Positions 7,477 to 15,832 of a stretch of 19,808 bases of DNA are shown in pieces. The notes beneath the pieces were generated by a model. The model had not been told where the DNA came from. It searched no databases and saw only the letters and a list, made by a program, of their open reading frames with translations. The DNA comes from UBA7236 sp964638865 (lineage in GTDB: Bacteria; Bacteroidota; Bacteroidia; Chitinophagales; BACL12): positions 1 through 19,808 of the forward strand of contig CAZXBG010000074.1 of the NCBI GenBank assembly GCA_964638865.1. The letters run 5' to 3'. A program made the position numbers and the translations under genes. The number at the start of each line of letters is the position of its first letter. Positions within the stretch are counted from its first letter, which is position 1.

Positions 7477-8208
7477 TCATATTTTTTTAAATAAAACCGG
7501 TTTTGAGGGAGCAGCGTCCATTTCAAAGGAAGCAATCTGCAGGTTCAACAGATAAATACCATCAGCAACAGAATCGGGAACGTAGATCAATTCAGTTATG
7601 GTAGCATCACTCCGGGGTGATTCAGGGTAGTTCCAAAAGGCATGGTGTGCAGCCAGTTTGCCGCCATCTTGCTCTCTGTCAATGGAAGGCAGGTCTATTA
7701 ATAAATGTTTTATTCCCAAATTACACAGGAATCGGGCGGCTTCCACATCTAAATACGGTGGATTTGTTTTGTTGTAATCCCTTAACATTTTATCCTCAGA
7801 ATTTGGAATTGTTCTTATTATGATGGCCTCCATTTCATTCTTTAATAGTGCTTCAAGGTGTTTTTTAAGTATAATTTGATCACCGTTATCGGTAAGTTGC
7901 GGCTCAATGGTGAGCAGCTGTGCCAATAGGTGAAATTGGGTGAGGGTGGAATTTATAGTTAGCTCAGTATCAGCAATATGTGCATAACATTCCGTATGTG
8001 TTCCATTTCCATGTGGATTCAGAAAAACATTTTTATAATTCAAAAACCCACCTTTTTTAATATCACCAATAAAATCTCCTGCTTCAAATGCCTTTGTGCT
8101 GAATGGGGGAGCAAAATAACAATTCAATTGTTTCCCTTCATGCAAGGAAATAGAAATGTCTATTGGCTGATGAAGATCGAAAATATGCTCTTTATAATGA
8201 ACTAACAT
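7477..8208 (-). CDS. Cyclase-family protein (kynurenine formamidase-like metal hydrolase)
   Basis: A 243-residue protein without a signal peptide, hence cytoplasmic. It matches the 'putative cyclase' family (PF04199), whose best-known member is kynurenine formamidase. It starts with the family's opening strand (FDLHQPIDISISLHEG) and carries the metal-binding block HGNGTHTECYAH (H66, H71, E73, H77), related to HxGTHxDxxxH with Glu in place of the usual Asp. A later conserved segment LLIDLPSIDRE also fits. The reaction is likely hydrolysis of an amide or ester, but no tryptophan-pathway gene is nearby, so the substrate is open. A near-consensus TATATTTC (minus, 8236-8229) may be its promoter. 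It is divergent from the lipoprotein gene. Confidence 0.8.
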   Translation of the reverse strand: MLVHYKEHIFDLHQPIDISISLHEGKQLNCYFAPPFSTKAFEAGDFIGDIKKGGFLNYKNVFLNPHGNGTHTECYAHIADTELTINSTLTQFHLLAQLLTIEPQLTDNGDQIILKKHLEALLKNEMEAIIIRTIPNSEDKMLRDYNKTNPPYLDVEAARFLCNLGIKHLLIDLPSIDREQDGGKLAAHHAFWNYPESPRSDATITELIYVPDSVADGIYLLNLQIASFEMDAAPSKPVLFKKI

Positions 8209-8243
8209 AGGTAAACGGATTTAAAATCGAAATATAAGCCCCT

Positions 8244-8272
8244 TTTGTTTGTTTTGAAAATTCTTACTTTTG
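8244..8272 (+). promoter_or_regulatory. -33/-7 promoter of the lipoprotein gene
   Basis: TTTG at 8244-8247 is followed by 17 bases and the perfect -7 element TACTTTTG at 8265-8272. Transcription should begin around 8276-8278. This rules out the upstream in-frame ATG at 8245 as the start, since it would lie within the promoter. Confidence 0.55.
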
Positions 8273-8292
8273 CTATTATGAAAATAGCGGCC

Positions 8293-8835
8293 ATGAAAAC
8301 AAGTTACTTATTTTTATTAGGATTGGGGTTTATTCTGAGTTCCTGTGTAAAAGATGAGGAGGGATTTAGCGAATTTGTGCAAAATTATATTGATAGTATA
8401 ACTTTCCAGGATACTGTTTCTGTTGATCTTGATGTACCCTGCACCACCCCGCAGGATATGATTTTTTATTACACCTACGACCACAGTTTCACTGATTTTG
8501 AATGTAATGATTTTGGAGATGATGGTTATGAGGTAATAGCTTTTGATGAAGATGATGATATTTATTTATATCTTACTTTTAAAAACAGACCCGTTCCCGG
8601 AAAATATGCGACGGATTATTTTTATGGAAATCCCCCATCCACAGATTCCGAGGTGGTTATGGAGTACTTTACTCCATCCGAAGACTTTCTAACGCTTGAC
8701 GATGATACAATTTATGTAGAAAAAATATCCGGAGGGGCTTTAGTTTTTTCATTTTGTGATGTTCAGATCGATGCCGGCTGGGGAGGATATTATGCAAGCG
8801 GTAATTTTGAAGTTAATCTTAAAGATTACGAATAA
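8293..8835 (+). CDS. Predicted surface lipoprotein of unknown function
   Basis: A 180-residue acidic protein that I do not recognise. The chosen start gives a clean lipoprotein signal MKTSYLFLLGLGFILSSC with lipobox LSSC and lipidation at Cys18. In-frame ATGs at 8278 and 8245 also exist; 8278 would make a nearly leaderless mRNA and 8245 lies inside the promoter. Directly after the lipidated cysteine comes VKDEE, matching the K-(D/E)2 surface lipoprotein export signal described in Bacteroidota such as Capnocytophaga. The mature part is rich in Asp, Tyr and Phe, with at least three more cysteines, and looks beta-rich, ending in a strand (ASGNFEVNL). It is divergent from the cyclase-family gene; the next gene is 335 bases away. 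Confidence 0.75.
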   Translation: MKTSYLFLLGLGFILSSCVKDEEGFSEFVQNYIDSITFQDTVSVDLDVPCTTPQDMIFYYTYDHSFTDFECNDFGDDGYEVIAFDEDDDIYLYLTFKNRPVPGKYATDYFYGNPPSTDSEVVMEYFTPSEDFLTLDDDTIYVEKISGGALVFSFCDVQIDAGWGGYYASGNFEVNLKDYE

Positions 8836-9170
8836 CAATATACCAGGTATTTCGGAAATTATTAATAAATGCCATTTCAATTTTGGATTTCAATAAATGC
8901 TTAAACCTACATAAACCATCACCTACCGATAATGGAGTGATCGTGAATTTATTTATAGGTGTCGAAACCTATGAAGGTAATCACCGTGATCTTGTGTACG
9001 TTGAAAAAATGGCTGGATGTAGGTATGTAATTACTATTTGTGAACTTCGACTATTATGAGATTTTGACGAAATTGTTTGTGAAACCGGTTTTTGAACCGG
9101 TATTTCCCCGTGTAACTAAATGATGGACTACACAACACCTTTCTTTTATATTAAGTAGTTTTGCACTGTT
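8836..9170. other. 335-base intergenic region with small inverted repeats
   Basis: No convincing gene was found. Three inverted repeats are visible: ACCTACAT (8905-8912) with ATGTAGGT (9017-9024), a long-range pair 104 bases apart; ATAGGT (8955-8960) with ACCTAT (8967-8972) around a 6-base loop, nested inside the first; and ACCGGTT (9084-9090) with AACCGGT (9095-9101) around TTTG. None is followed by a T-run. The region ends with the mtaB -7 element. Confidence 0.5.
9156..9163 (+). promoter_or_regulatory. -7 promoter element of mtaB
   Basis: TAGTTTTG is a perfect TAnnTTTG only 7 bases before the mtaB start codon, so the mRNA would have almost no leader. No -33 TTTG is seen at the usual distance. 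Confidence 0.5.
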
Positions 9171-10514
9171 ATGCAAAAAGGATCCGTTGCATTTTATACA
9201 TTGGGCTGCAAGCTGAATTATTCGGAAACCTCCACTCTTGGGCGAATGATATTGGAGGAGGGTTATGTAATTAAACCTTTTCATCAACCCGCTGATATTT
9301 ACGTAATAAATACCTGTTCGGTAACGGATAATGCAGATAAAAAATGCAAAAAAGTTGTAAAACAAGCGTTGAAAAATGCCCCCGGAGCTTATATAATTGT
9401 GGTAGGATGTTATGCACAGTTAAAACCGGAAGAAATTTCATCCATTGAAGGTGTAGATCTGGTTTTAGGAGCTGCAGAAAAATTTAATCTTACCAAATAT
9501 ATTACCTCCATAACCGAAGAAGATAGAAAATTAAAAAAGAAGAGATATTTTGTCGGAGATATTGCAGAAGTGCAAACTTTTAAATCTGCTTATTCTTTCG
9601 GAGAACGCACCAGAACATTTTTAAAAGTGCAGGATGGATGTGATTATTCCTGTTCGTTTTGTACTATACCTCTGGCCAGAGGACAAAGCAGAAGTAATAC
9701 TATCGCAAATGTTTTAGAAAATATAAAAAAAATTGCCGCTCAGGGTGTTTCGGAAATTGTTTTAACCGGAGTTAATATTGGGGACTTCGGAAAAAATAAT
9801 GGAACAGAAAAAACCGAAACTTTTTTAGAACTTGTTAATAATTTGGAACAAACTCAAGATATTAAACGATTCAGAATTTCCTCCATTGAACCTAATTTAT
9901 TAACAAATGAAATAATTGAATTTGTAGCAGGTTCAGAAAAATTTGTTCCTCACTTTCATATTCCTTTACAAAGCGGCAATAAAAAAATATTAAAATTAAT
10001 GCGGCGCCGTTATTTGCGTGAATTATATTCCGATCGGGTAAATTATATAAAAAGTTTAATGCCCTCCTGTTGTATTGGGGTGGATGTAATTACAGGTTTT
10101 CCGGGCGAAACCGCAGAAGATTTTTTAGACACCTATCAATTTTTAATTCAATTGGACATTTCCTATTTACATGTGTTTACTTACAGCGAAAGAGCAGATA
10201 CTTTAGCGGTAAGTATGGAAAATGTGGTGCCACAGAAAATACGCGAAGAGCGAACCCGGCAACTCCGCAATTTATCTGATAAAAAGAAAAGATATTTTTA
10301 CGAACAATTCGTTGGAACACAACGCCCTGTGCTTTTTGAAGAGGAAACCGACGGCGAGTTCATGTATGGATTTACCGATAATTATATTAAAGTAAAAACA
10401 CTTTATGATCCACTGCTTGTAAATGAAATAGTGGATGTGAAATTATTAGCAGTGAATGCAGCAGGAGATATGGAGGCAGAAGAAATATTAGAAAAAACAA
10501 GTATTTTAGCATAA
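9171..10514 (+). CDS. mtaB: tRNA (N6-threonylcarbamoyladenosine-37 C2) methylthiotransferase MtaB
   Basis: A 447-residue radical-SAM methylthiotransferase that converts t6A37 to ms2t6A in ANN-decoding tRNAs, in the cytoplasm. The N-terminal UPF0004 domain has its three cluster cysteines C13 (YTLGCKLNYSE), C49 (INTCSVT) and C80 (VVGCYAQ). The radical-SAM CxxxCxxC is C157/C161/C164 (QDGCDYSCSFC). A C-terminal TRAM-like tail follows (about 385-447). The YTLGCKLNxSE opening and length are those of MtaB rather than MiaB or RimO. The start is fixed by the normal family N-terminus and the -7 element just upstream. lgt follows after 57 bases and may be cotranscribed. Confidence 0.93.
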   Translation: MQKGSVAFYTLGCKLNYSETSTLGRMILEEGYVIKPFHQPADIYVINTCSVTDNADKKCKKVVKQALKNAPGAYIIVVGCYAQLKPEEISSIEGVDLVLGAAEKFNLTKYITSITEEDRKLKKKRYFVGDIAEVQTFKSAYSFGERTRTFLKVQDGCDYSCSFCTIPLARGQSRSNTIANVLENIKKIAAQGVSEIVLTGVNIGDFGKNNGTEKTETFLELVNNLEQTQDIKRFRISSIEPNLLTNEIIEFVAGSEKFVPHFHIPLQSGNKKILKLMRRRYLRELYSDRVNYIKSLMPSCCIGVDVITGFPGETAEDFLDTYQFLIQLDISYLHVFTYSERADTLAVSMENVVPQKIREERTRQLRNLSDKKKRYFYEQFVGTQRPVLFEEETDGEFMYGFTDNYIKVKTLYDPLLVNEIVDVKLLAVNAAGDMEAEEILEKTSILA

Positions 10515-10571
10515 CATCATTTGTTAAAAGAGCAGGATTGAAACAAAAAAATTTAAACGCAAAATAACAGC

Positions 10572-11861
10572 ATGGTTTTACTACGATCTTACGCAACAAT
10601 TGCAGAATTATTTAATGCTATTTTTAATACTCATTGGAAATTTCCGATTTTTTCTTTTGGATTTTTTGTTGGGATGGCCTTTTTGGTTGCCGGATATGTT
10701 CTATATATAGAATTAAAGAGAAAAGAAAAACAAGGATTATTACTTCCTATAAAAGAAAAAAGAACCGTAGGAGAGCCTGCATCTGTTTCTGAATTAATAT
10801 TTAACGGAATAGTAGGTTATATCATCGGATTTAAAATCGGCGGAATGGTAACTTCGTGGGATGCATTTAATGATAATCCACCCCAATTTATTTTTTCACT
10901 GGAAGGGAATATTATTTTTGGATTGCTCGGAGCTGCGGGTTTAGTTTATTTAAAATACAGGGAAAAGAAAAGTCAGCAATTGCCAAAACCGGAAGAAAAA
11001 ACATTTGATATTTTCCCGTCTGAAAGATTGGGGGATATTGTGATGATAGCAGCAATATTTGGAATTTTAGGAGCTAAAATATTTTCCAATTTTGAAGAAC
11101 CCGATGGCTGGAAAGACTTTTTTAAAGATCCACTCGGAAATTTTTTTAGTGGACTTACAATTTATGGCGGACTTATTTTAGGTGCATTTGCTGTAATTAT
11201 GTTTGCACGCAAAAAAAAGATCAGTGTTATGCATTTGGGTGATGCAGTTGCGCCGGCTTTAATTTTAGCGTATGCAATAGGAAGATTAGGATGTCAGGTT
11301 TCTGGTGACGGGGATTGGGGCATTTTAAACAGTGCTTATATTTCACAGCCGGATGGTTCTGTTACAATGGCTGCGCCGGGAGAATTTGAAAAAGTGTTGC
11401 AGGCAAATGCAAATTATTACGAATCTGAATTTGGATCAATTGCAGAAGTTCCGCATAAAGATTATACCTCAAGTTGGCTGCCACGTTCATTAGTAGCCCA
11501 AAATTATGCCCATAATGTGAATGGGGAAGGATCTTATATAGAAGGTTGCACAAATGATTGGTGCGGACAATTGCCCGTTGCTGTTTTTCCGACGCCGATA
11601 TATGAAATAGTCATGTCAATGATAATTTTTGCTTTTTTATGGTTTATCCGCAAAAAAATTCATATTCCGGGCATGTTGCTGGCAATTTATGTTATAGGCG
11701 CAGGGGTAGAAAGATACTTTATAGAAAAGATCAGAGTGAACAATATGCTTGAATTTATGGGTATCCATGCAACACAGGCTACCTTTATATCGATAATATT
11801 TGTTACTTTCGGGTTGGGAATGATGTTCGTGCTGTGGCGAATGTCGAAACGCACACGTTAA
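10572..11861 (+). CDS. lgt: Phosphatidylglycerol--prolipoprotein diacylglyceryl transferase
   Basis: A 429-residue multi-helix inner-membrane enzyme that transfers diacylglycerol from phosphatidylglycerol to the lipobox cysteine of prolipoproteins, such as the one at 8293. Several hydrophobic segments are visible (e.g. FGFFVGMAFLVAGYVLYI, FISIIFVTFGLGMMFVL). The Lgt signature is present as GRLGCQVSGDGDWG (R238), and the late ERYFIEKIRVNN supplies the conserved Glu/Arg. YGGL (Y198) occupies the place of the E. coli His103 HGGL motif; I recall this from Bacteroidota Lgt proteins but could not verify it. An insert of about 85 residues with several cysteines follows the signature, making the protein longer than the ~290-residue E. 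coli enzyme. No promoter was recognised. Confidence 0.9.
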   Translation: MVLLRSYATIAELFNAIFNTHWKFPIFSFGFFVGMAFLVAGYVLYIELKRKEKQGLLLPIKEKRTVGEPASVSELIFNGIVGYIIGFKIGGMVTSWDAFNDNPPQFIFSLEGNIIFGLLGAAGLVYLKYREKKSQQLPKPEEKTFDIFPSERLGDIVMIAAIFGILGAKIFSNFEEPDGWKDFFKDPLGNFFSGLTIYGGLILGAFAVIMFARKKKISVMHLGDAVAPALILAYAIGRLGCQVSGDGDWGILNSAYISQPDGSVTMAAPGEFEKVLQANANYYESEFGSIAEVPHKDYTSSWLPRSLVAQNYAHNVNGEGSYIEGCTNDWCGQLPVAVFPTPIYEIVMSMIIFAFLWFIRKKIHIPGMLLAIYVIGAGVERYFIEKIRVNNMLEFMGIHATQATFISIIFVTFGLGMMFVLWRMSKRTR

Positions 11862-12016
11862 TTCTAAACTATTCTCCCTTTTCCACATCAAAATTTAACT
11901 GGCGAGGTCACAATTGCGTCATTTTTATGCAAACATTCGCTTGATTTTTTTATTATAAATCATAAATTATTTGTAAGTTTACTTGTAACTTTAGAGATTA
12001 ATCAAAAAAACTATTA

Positions 12017-13864
12017 ATGAAACCAACTTTAAGCTCCTTTCTCCGTGTAACATTATTGACCTTAGGTTTGACCTTTATACAAAATTTTGTTTCTGCTCAG
12101 CTAACCGTTGATGATTCAGCCACTCCGGAAGAACTCGTTACTTCTCTGGTTGGAGAAGGTGTTACGATCTCCGATATCACAATGGATTGTCCTGATGGTG
12201 CCTATGGATTTTTCGAATGTGTGGATTGTAATGTTGGAATCGGAAGCGGCATTTTATTGACAAGTGGAACTGCTTCTTTGGCAGTTGGTCCAAACAACAC
12301 CTCTTCGGCATCGGGTGATAATGGTGCGCCCGGAGATGCTGACCTGGATGATATTCCCGGAATTTTAGGCACCAATGACGCCTGTGTACTCGAATTTGAC
12401 CTAACTGTTACCTCCGATACCATTCGTTTTAATTACTCTTTCGGCTCAGAAGAATATCTTGAATTTGTAGGTTCATTTAACGATGCATTTGCATTCTATA
12501 TCAGTGGCCCCGGTATTGTTGGAATTGAAAATATGGCTTTGATCCCCGGAACAGCAACAGCAGTTTCCATTAATAATGTTAATACAGGGTCATATCCCGA
12601 ATATTATGTTGTGAATGGCGATGGGTTTACAGCACCTTTTAATACAGATGATTATTATATTCAATATGATGGTTTTACTACAGTATTGGAAGCAAAACGA
12701 AGTGTTATTCCTTGTGAGACCTATCATCTAAAAATGGCTATAGCCGACGACCTTGACTGGGCTTACGATTCCGGCGTTTTCATCGAAGCGGGTTCCTTGT
12801 CAAGTCCGGGTGTTACGCTTACCTACGAAACTGAAATTGAAGGTTACCCCGATATTATTGAAGGCTGTAATGAAGGACTACTCACTTTTGCACTTTCATT
12901 TGCACCAGTTGATACATTCACAGTAAACCTGGAAGTTACCGGTACTGCAACAATGATCGTTGATTATATCGATTTTGCAACGGAACTGGTTTTTTTACCC
13001 GGAGACACTCTAATCGAGATTCCAATTATTGCAATTGCAGATGGAATTGATGAAGGAATGGAAACAATTATCATTTCTGTTGATCTGGGTTGCATTGCGG
13101 GTGTTGGAGATAGTCTTGTAATAAATGTTTGGGATGCACTCCCTCTTACGGTTTCCAACGATACCATGATCTGTCCTGATGATGTGGCATTTCTAAATGT
13201 TAGCGGCGCTGATACCTATTCCTGGTCACCAACCGGAACACTCAGTGACCCTACTGGAGACTTTACAGAAGCCTATCCTACTGAGCCAACTACCTATACA
13301 GTGGAGGGTACACTTGCTTCCTGTGTTAATACCGCCGAAGTTTTTGTCGATATACAATCACCTTCCGCAGATGCAGGTTCCGATACCACAATATTTTTTG
13401 GGGAAACAGCATTTTTGGATGCAAGCGGAGGAGTGGAATATTCATGGTCGCCATCCACAGGGCTTAGTGATCCGAACAGCGAAAATCCCCTCGCCACACC
13501 TGAAAGCACAATAACCTATACCGTAACTGTAACAACTGCAATAGGTTGCGTATTTACCGATGAGGTAACTGTTATTGTAAGTACCGATGCATTGGTTGGC
13601 GTTCCTAATGCCTTTTCTCCAAATGAGGATGGTGTTAATGATGGATTTACCATTATTGTAAGAGGTCAACTCGCATCCTATAATTTGCAGGTTTACAACA
13701 GATGGGGTGAAACTATATTTCAAAGTAATGATTTTACTAATTCATGGAACGGAAATATAGAAGGTGATGCACAACCCATGGGTGCCTATGTTTATGTTTT
13801 AAATTATACTGACCTCAATGGTGAAAGTTTTATGCAACAAGGAAACTTTACGTTGGTGAGATAA
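12017..13864 (+). CDS. Choice-of-anchor L surface protein with T9SS type B sorting domain (first copy)
   Basis: A 615-residue secreted protein. The signal peptide ends FVSAQ. A choice-of-anchor L domain spans about 28-265, with its hallmark FGSEEYLEFVGSFND at 142-156. A Calx-beta-like region (about 268-370, DTFTVNLEVTGTA, DEGMETIIISVDLGC) follows, then two Ig/PKD-like repeats (about 375-525, each with a YSWSP...LSDP core), and a gliding-motility-type C-terminal domain (CHU_C, T9SS type B) from V529 (VPNAFSPNEDGVND) to the end. Type B tails are exported by T9SS and, in Flavobacterium johnsoniae SprB, need a PorP/SprF partner; such a gene lies downstream. An adhesin role is inferred. It is collinear with the next gene. 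No perfect -7 element was found upstream. Confidence 0.87.
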   Translation: MKPTLSSFLRVTLLTLGLTFIQNFVSAQLTVDDSATPEELVTSLVGEGVTISDITMDCPDGAYGFFECVDCNVGIGSGILLTSGTASLAVGPNNTSSASGDNGAPGDADLDDIPGILGTNDACVLEFDLTVTSDTIRFNYSFGSEEYLEFVGSFNDAFAFYISGPGIVGIENMALIPGTATAVSINNVNTGSYPEYYVVNGDGFTAPFNTDDYYIQYDGFTTVLEAKRSVIPCETYHLKMAIADDLDWAYDSGVFIEAGSLSSPGVTLTYETEIEGYPDIIEGCNEGLLTFALSFAPVDTFTVNLEVTGTATMIVDYIDFATELVFLPGDTLIEIPIIAIADGIDEGMETIIISVDLGCIAGVGDSLVINVWDALPLTVSNDTMICPDDVAFLNVSGADTYSWSPTGTLSDPTGDFTEAYPTEPTTYTVEGTLASCVNTAEVFVDIQSPSADAGSDTTIFFGETAFLDASGGVEYSWSPSTGLSDPNSENPLATPESTITYTVTVTTAIGCVFTDEVTVIVSTDALVGVPNAFSPNEDGVNDGFTIIVRGQLASYNLQVYNRWGETIFQSNDFTNSWNGNIEGDAQPMGAYVYVLNYTDLNGESFMQQGNFTLVR

Positions 13865-13905
13865 AAATATTGCCGGACTTTTATATCTGTCTGGAAAAGC
13901 AACAT

Positions 13906-13938
13906 CTTAAATGAAAACAATATTTGTGATCATTTAAG
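13906..13938. repeat. 9-bp inverted repeat between the two adhesin paralogs
   Basis: CTTAAATGA at 13906-13914 and its exact reverse complement at 13930-13938 are separated by 15 bases, in the 102-base gap before the second paralog. It is AT-rich and not followed by a T-run, so it is more likely an operator or leader hairpin than a terminator; chance cannot be excluded. Confidence 0.4.
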
Positions 13939-13966
13939 CTGAATTAGGGTAATAAATAATGTCAAA

Positions 13967-15814
13967 ATGAAACCAATTTTTAGCAAACTCCTCAACGCTG
14001 CATTTTTGGTAATTTGCATCGTGTTTGTAAATGCAAATATATCAGCTCAAATTACAATAGATGATACGGCAACGCCGGATGAATTAGTTAGTTCTTTAGT
14101 TGGCACCGGAGTAACCGTTTCCGGTGTTACCATGGATTGCCCTACAGGGGCTTTTGGATTTTTTGATTGTATTGATTGTAATGTTGGAATAACCAGCGGA
14201 ATAGTTTTAACAAGTGGTTCTGCTGATCTCGCCGCAGGGCCAAACAATAGTTCCGGTTCTACTGGAGGAGCAGGTACTCCCGGGGATCCCGATCTTGACG
14301 CAATTCCCGGTGTACTTGGAACTTATGATGCATGTGTATTAGAATTTGATATTACAGTTACATCAGATACCATACGGTTTAATTATTCCTTTGGATCAGA
14401 AGAGTATTTGGAATTTGTTGGTTCGTTTAACGATGTATTTGCATTTTATATAAGTGGTCCTGGTATAGTTGGAACGGAAAATCTTGCAATTATACCCGGA
14501 ACCGCAACACCGGTTTCAATAAATAATGTAAATAATATTGATAATCCTAGTTATTATAATATAAATGGAACCGGATGGGATCTTCCCTACAGTGCCGATG
14601 ATTTTTATATTCAATACGATGGTTTTACTACTGTTCTGGAAGCAAAAAGAAATGTAATTCCCTGTGAAACTTATCACTTGAAAATGGCAATAGCCGATGA
14701 TCTTGACTGGTCTTTAGATTCAGGCGTTTTTATTGAGGCCGGTTCTCTTACCAGCCCTGCAGTAAGTCTTTCTTACGAAACACAAATTGATGGTTATACC
14801 GATATTATCGAAGGTTGTAATGATGGAGAAGTTACCTTCGTTTTGTCGTTTGCACCGGTTGATACCTTTACTGTAACAATGGTTGTAGAAGGTACTGCCG
14901 ATAACGGAACTGACTATGTGGATATCCCGGCAGATCTCATATTTTACCCGGGTGATACTATGATAACAATTACCATTGATGCTATTGAAGATGCTTTGGC
15001 AGAAGGAGTAGAAACTATCACAATTTATGTTGACCTCGGTTGTGCCTCCGGAGTTAGCGATACACTTATAATCAATGTATACGATGCACTTCCCCTTGTA
15101 ATTTCACCTGACACCACAATTTGTCCGGGTGGAGTTGCAGTGCTTACCGTGAGTGGAGGGGAAACGTATGCCTGGACCCCTGCAGAAACACTGAGTGATC
15201 CGGCTGATGATTATACTGAGGCCTATCCCACCGAACCAACAGTTTATACTGTTATTGCTACAAGATTTGCCTGTGTAAATTCAGAAACGGTTTTCGTAGA
15301 TATATATCCGAATACTGCTTATGCAGGTAACGATACGCTGATCTATTTTGGGGAAACCGCCTATTTGGATGCCGATGGCGGGGTATTTTATGAATGGTCA
15401 CCTGTTACGAGTTTAAATGACCCGAATATCGAAAATCCAACCGCGAATCCTGAAATATCAACAATTTATACTGTTACCGTAACTACAGACATCGGATGCA
15501 CTTTTACCGATGAAATGGAAGTGGTAGTAGTTCAGCCTCAGGCAGTTGTGATCCCGAATGCGTTTACGCCAAACGGTGACGGTTTAAATGATTTATTGCA
15601 TATTTCTACCTTTGTGAATGTGGATTTAAATTCATTTTGTATTTTTAACCGTTGGGGGCAAAAAATATATGAAACAAGTGATATTTTAGCCGGATGGGAT
15701 GGTAAGTTTAATAATAGTGATCAGGAAATAGGCGCATATATGTATATATTTGTGGGGATTGATGAAGAAAATAATGAAATCATAAATAAAGGAACAATTA
15801 CATTACTCAGATAA
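13967..15814 (+). CDS. Choice-of-anchor L surface protein with T9SS type B sorting domain (second copy)
   Basis: A 615-residue paralog of the preceding protein with the same plan: signal peptide ending NISAQ, choice-of-anchor L domain (FGSEEYLEFVGSFND again at 142-156), Calx-beta-like region (GVETITIYVDLGC), two Ig/PKD-like repeats (YAWTP and YEWSP cores), and a type B T9SS tail from I529 (IPNAFTPNGDGLND). The two proteins stay in the same residue register at both checked landmarks, so there is no net insertion or deletion between them. The anchor-L part is much more conserved than the Ig repeats and the tail. Only 18 bases separate it from the PorP/SprF gene, which suggests one operon and a cognate relationship. 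Role as a surface adhesin is inference. Confidence 0.87.
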   Translation: MKPIFSKLLNAAFLVICIVFVNANISAQITIDDTATPDELVSSLVGTGVTVSGVTMDCPTGAFGFFDCIDCNVGITSGIVLTSGSADLAAGPNNSSGSTGGAGTPGDPDLDAIPGVLGTYDACVLEFDITVTSDTIRFNYSFGSEEYLEFVGSFNDVFAFYISGPGIVGTENLAIIPGTATPVSINNVNNIDNPSYYNINGTGWDLPYSADDFYIQYDGFTTVLEAKRNVIPCETYHLKMAIADDLDWSLDSGVFIEAGSLTSPAVSLSYETQIDGYTDIIEGCNDGEVTFVLSFAPVDTFTVTMVVEGTADNGTDYVDIPADLIFYPGDTMITITIDAIEDALAEGVETITIYVDLGCASGVSDTLIINVYDALPLVISPDTTICPGGVAVLTVSGGETYAWTPAETLSDPADDYTEAYPTEPTVYTVIATRFACVNSETVFVDIYPNTAYAGNDTLIYFGETAYLDADGGVFYEWSPVTSLNDPNIENPTANPEISTIYTVTVTTDIGCTFTDEMEVVVVQPQAVVIPNAFTPNGDGLNDLLHISTFVNVDLNSFCIFNRWGQKIYETSDILAGWDGKFNNSDQEIGAYMYIFVGIDEENNEIINKGTITLLR

Positions 15815-15832
15815 ATATTAAAACAATAACCA

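Noticed and set aside
8829..9054. An open frame of about 75 codons running on from the end of the lipoprotein gene in another frame
   Set aside because: It has no ATG near its start, its translation shows no domain-like pattern, and the lipoprotein already ends naturally in a beta strand. It is better read as chance.
9084..9101. ACCGGTT-TTTG-AACCGGT hairpin as a terminator
   Set aside because: No T-run follows on either strand and the stem is only 7 bp; it is described only as an inverted repeat.
9054..9365. A 103-codon leftward open frame at the mtaB start
   Set aside because: It overlaps the conserved N-terminal region of mtaB in antisense and has no recognisable protein features.
13872..13894. 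CCGGAC...GTCTGG stem as a terminator after the first adhesin gene
   Set aside because: The stem is 6 bp with a G-U pair and is followed by A-rich sequence, not a T-run.
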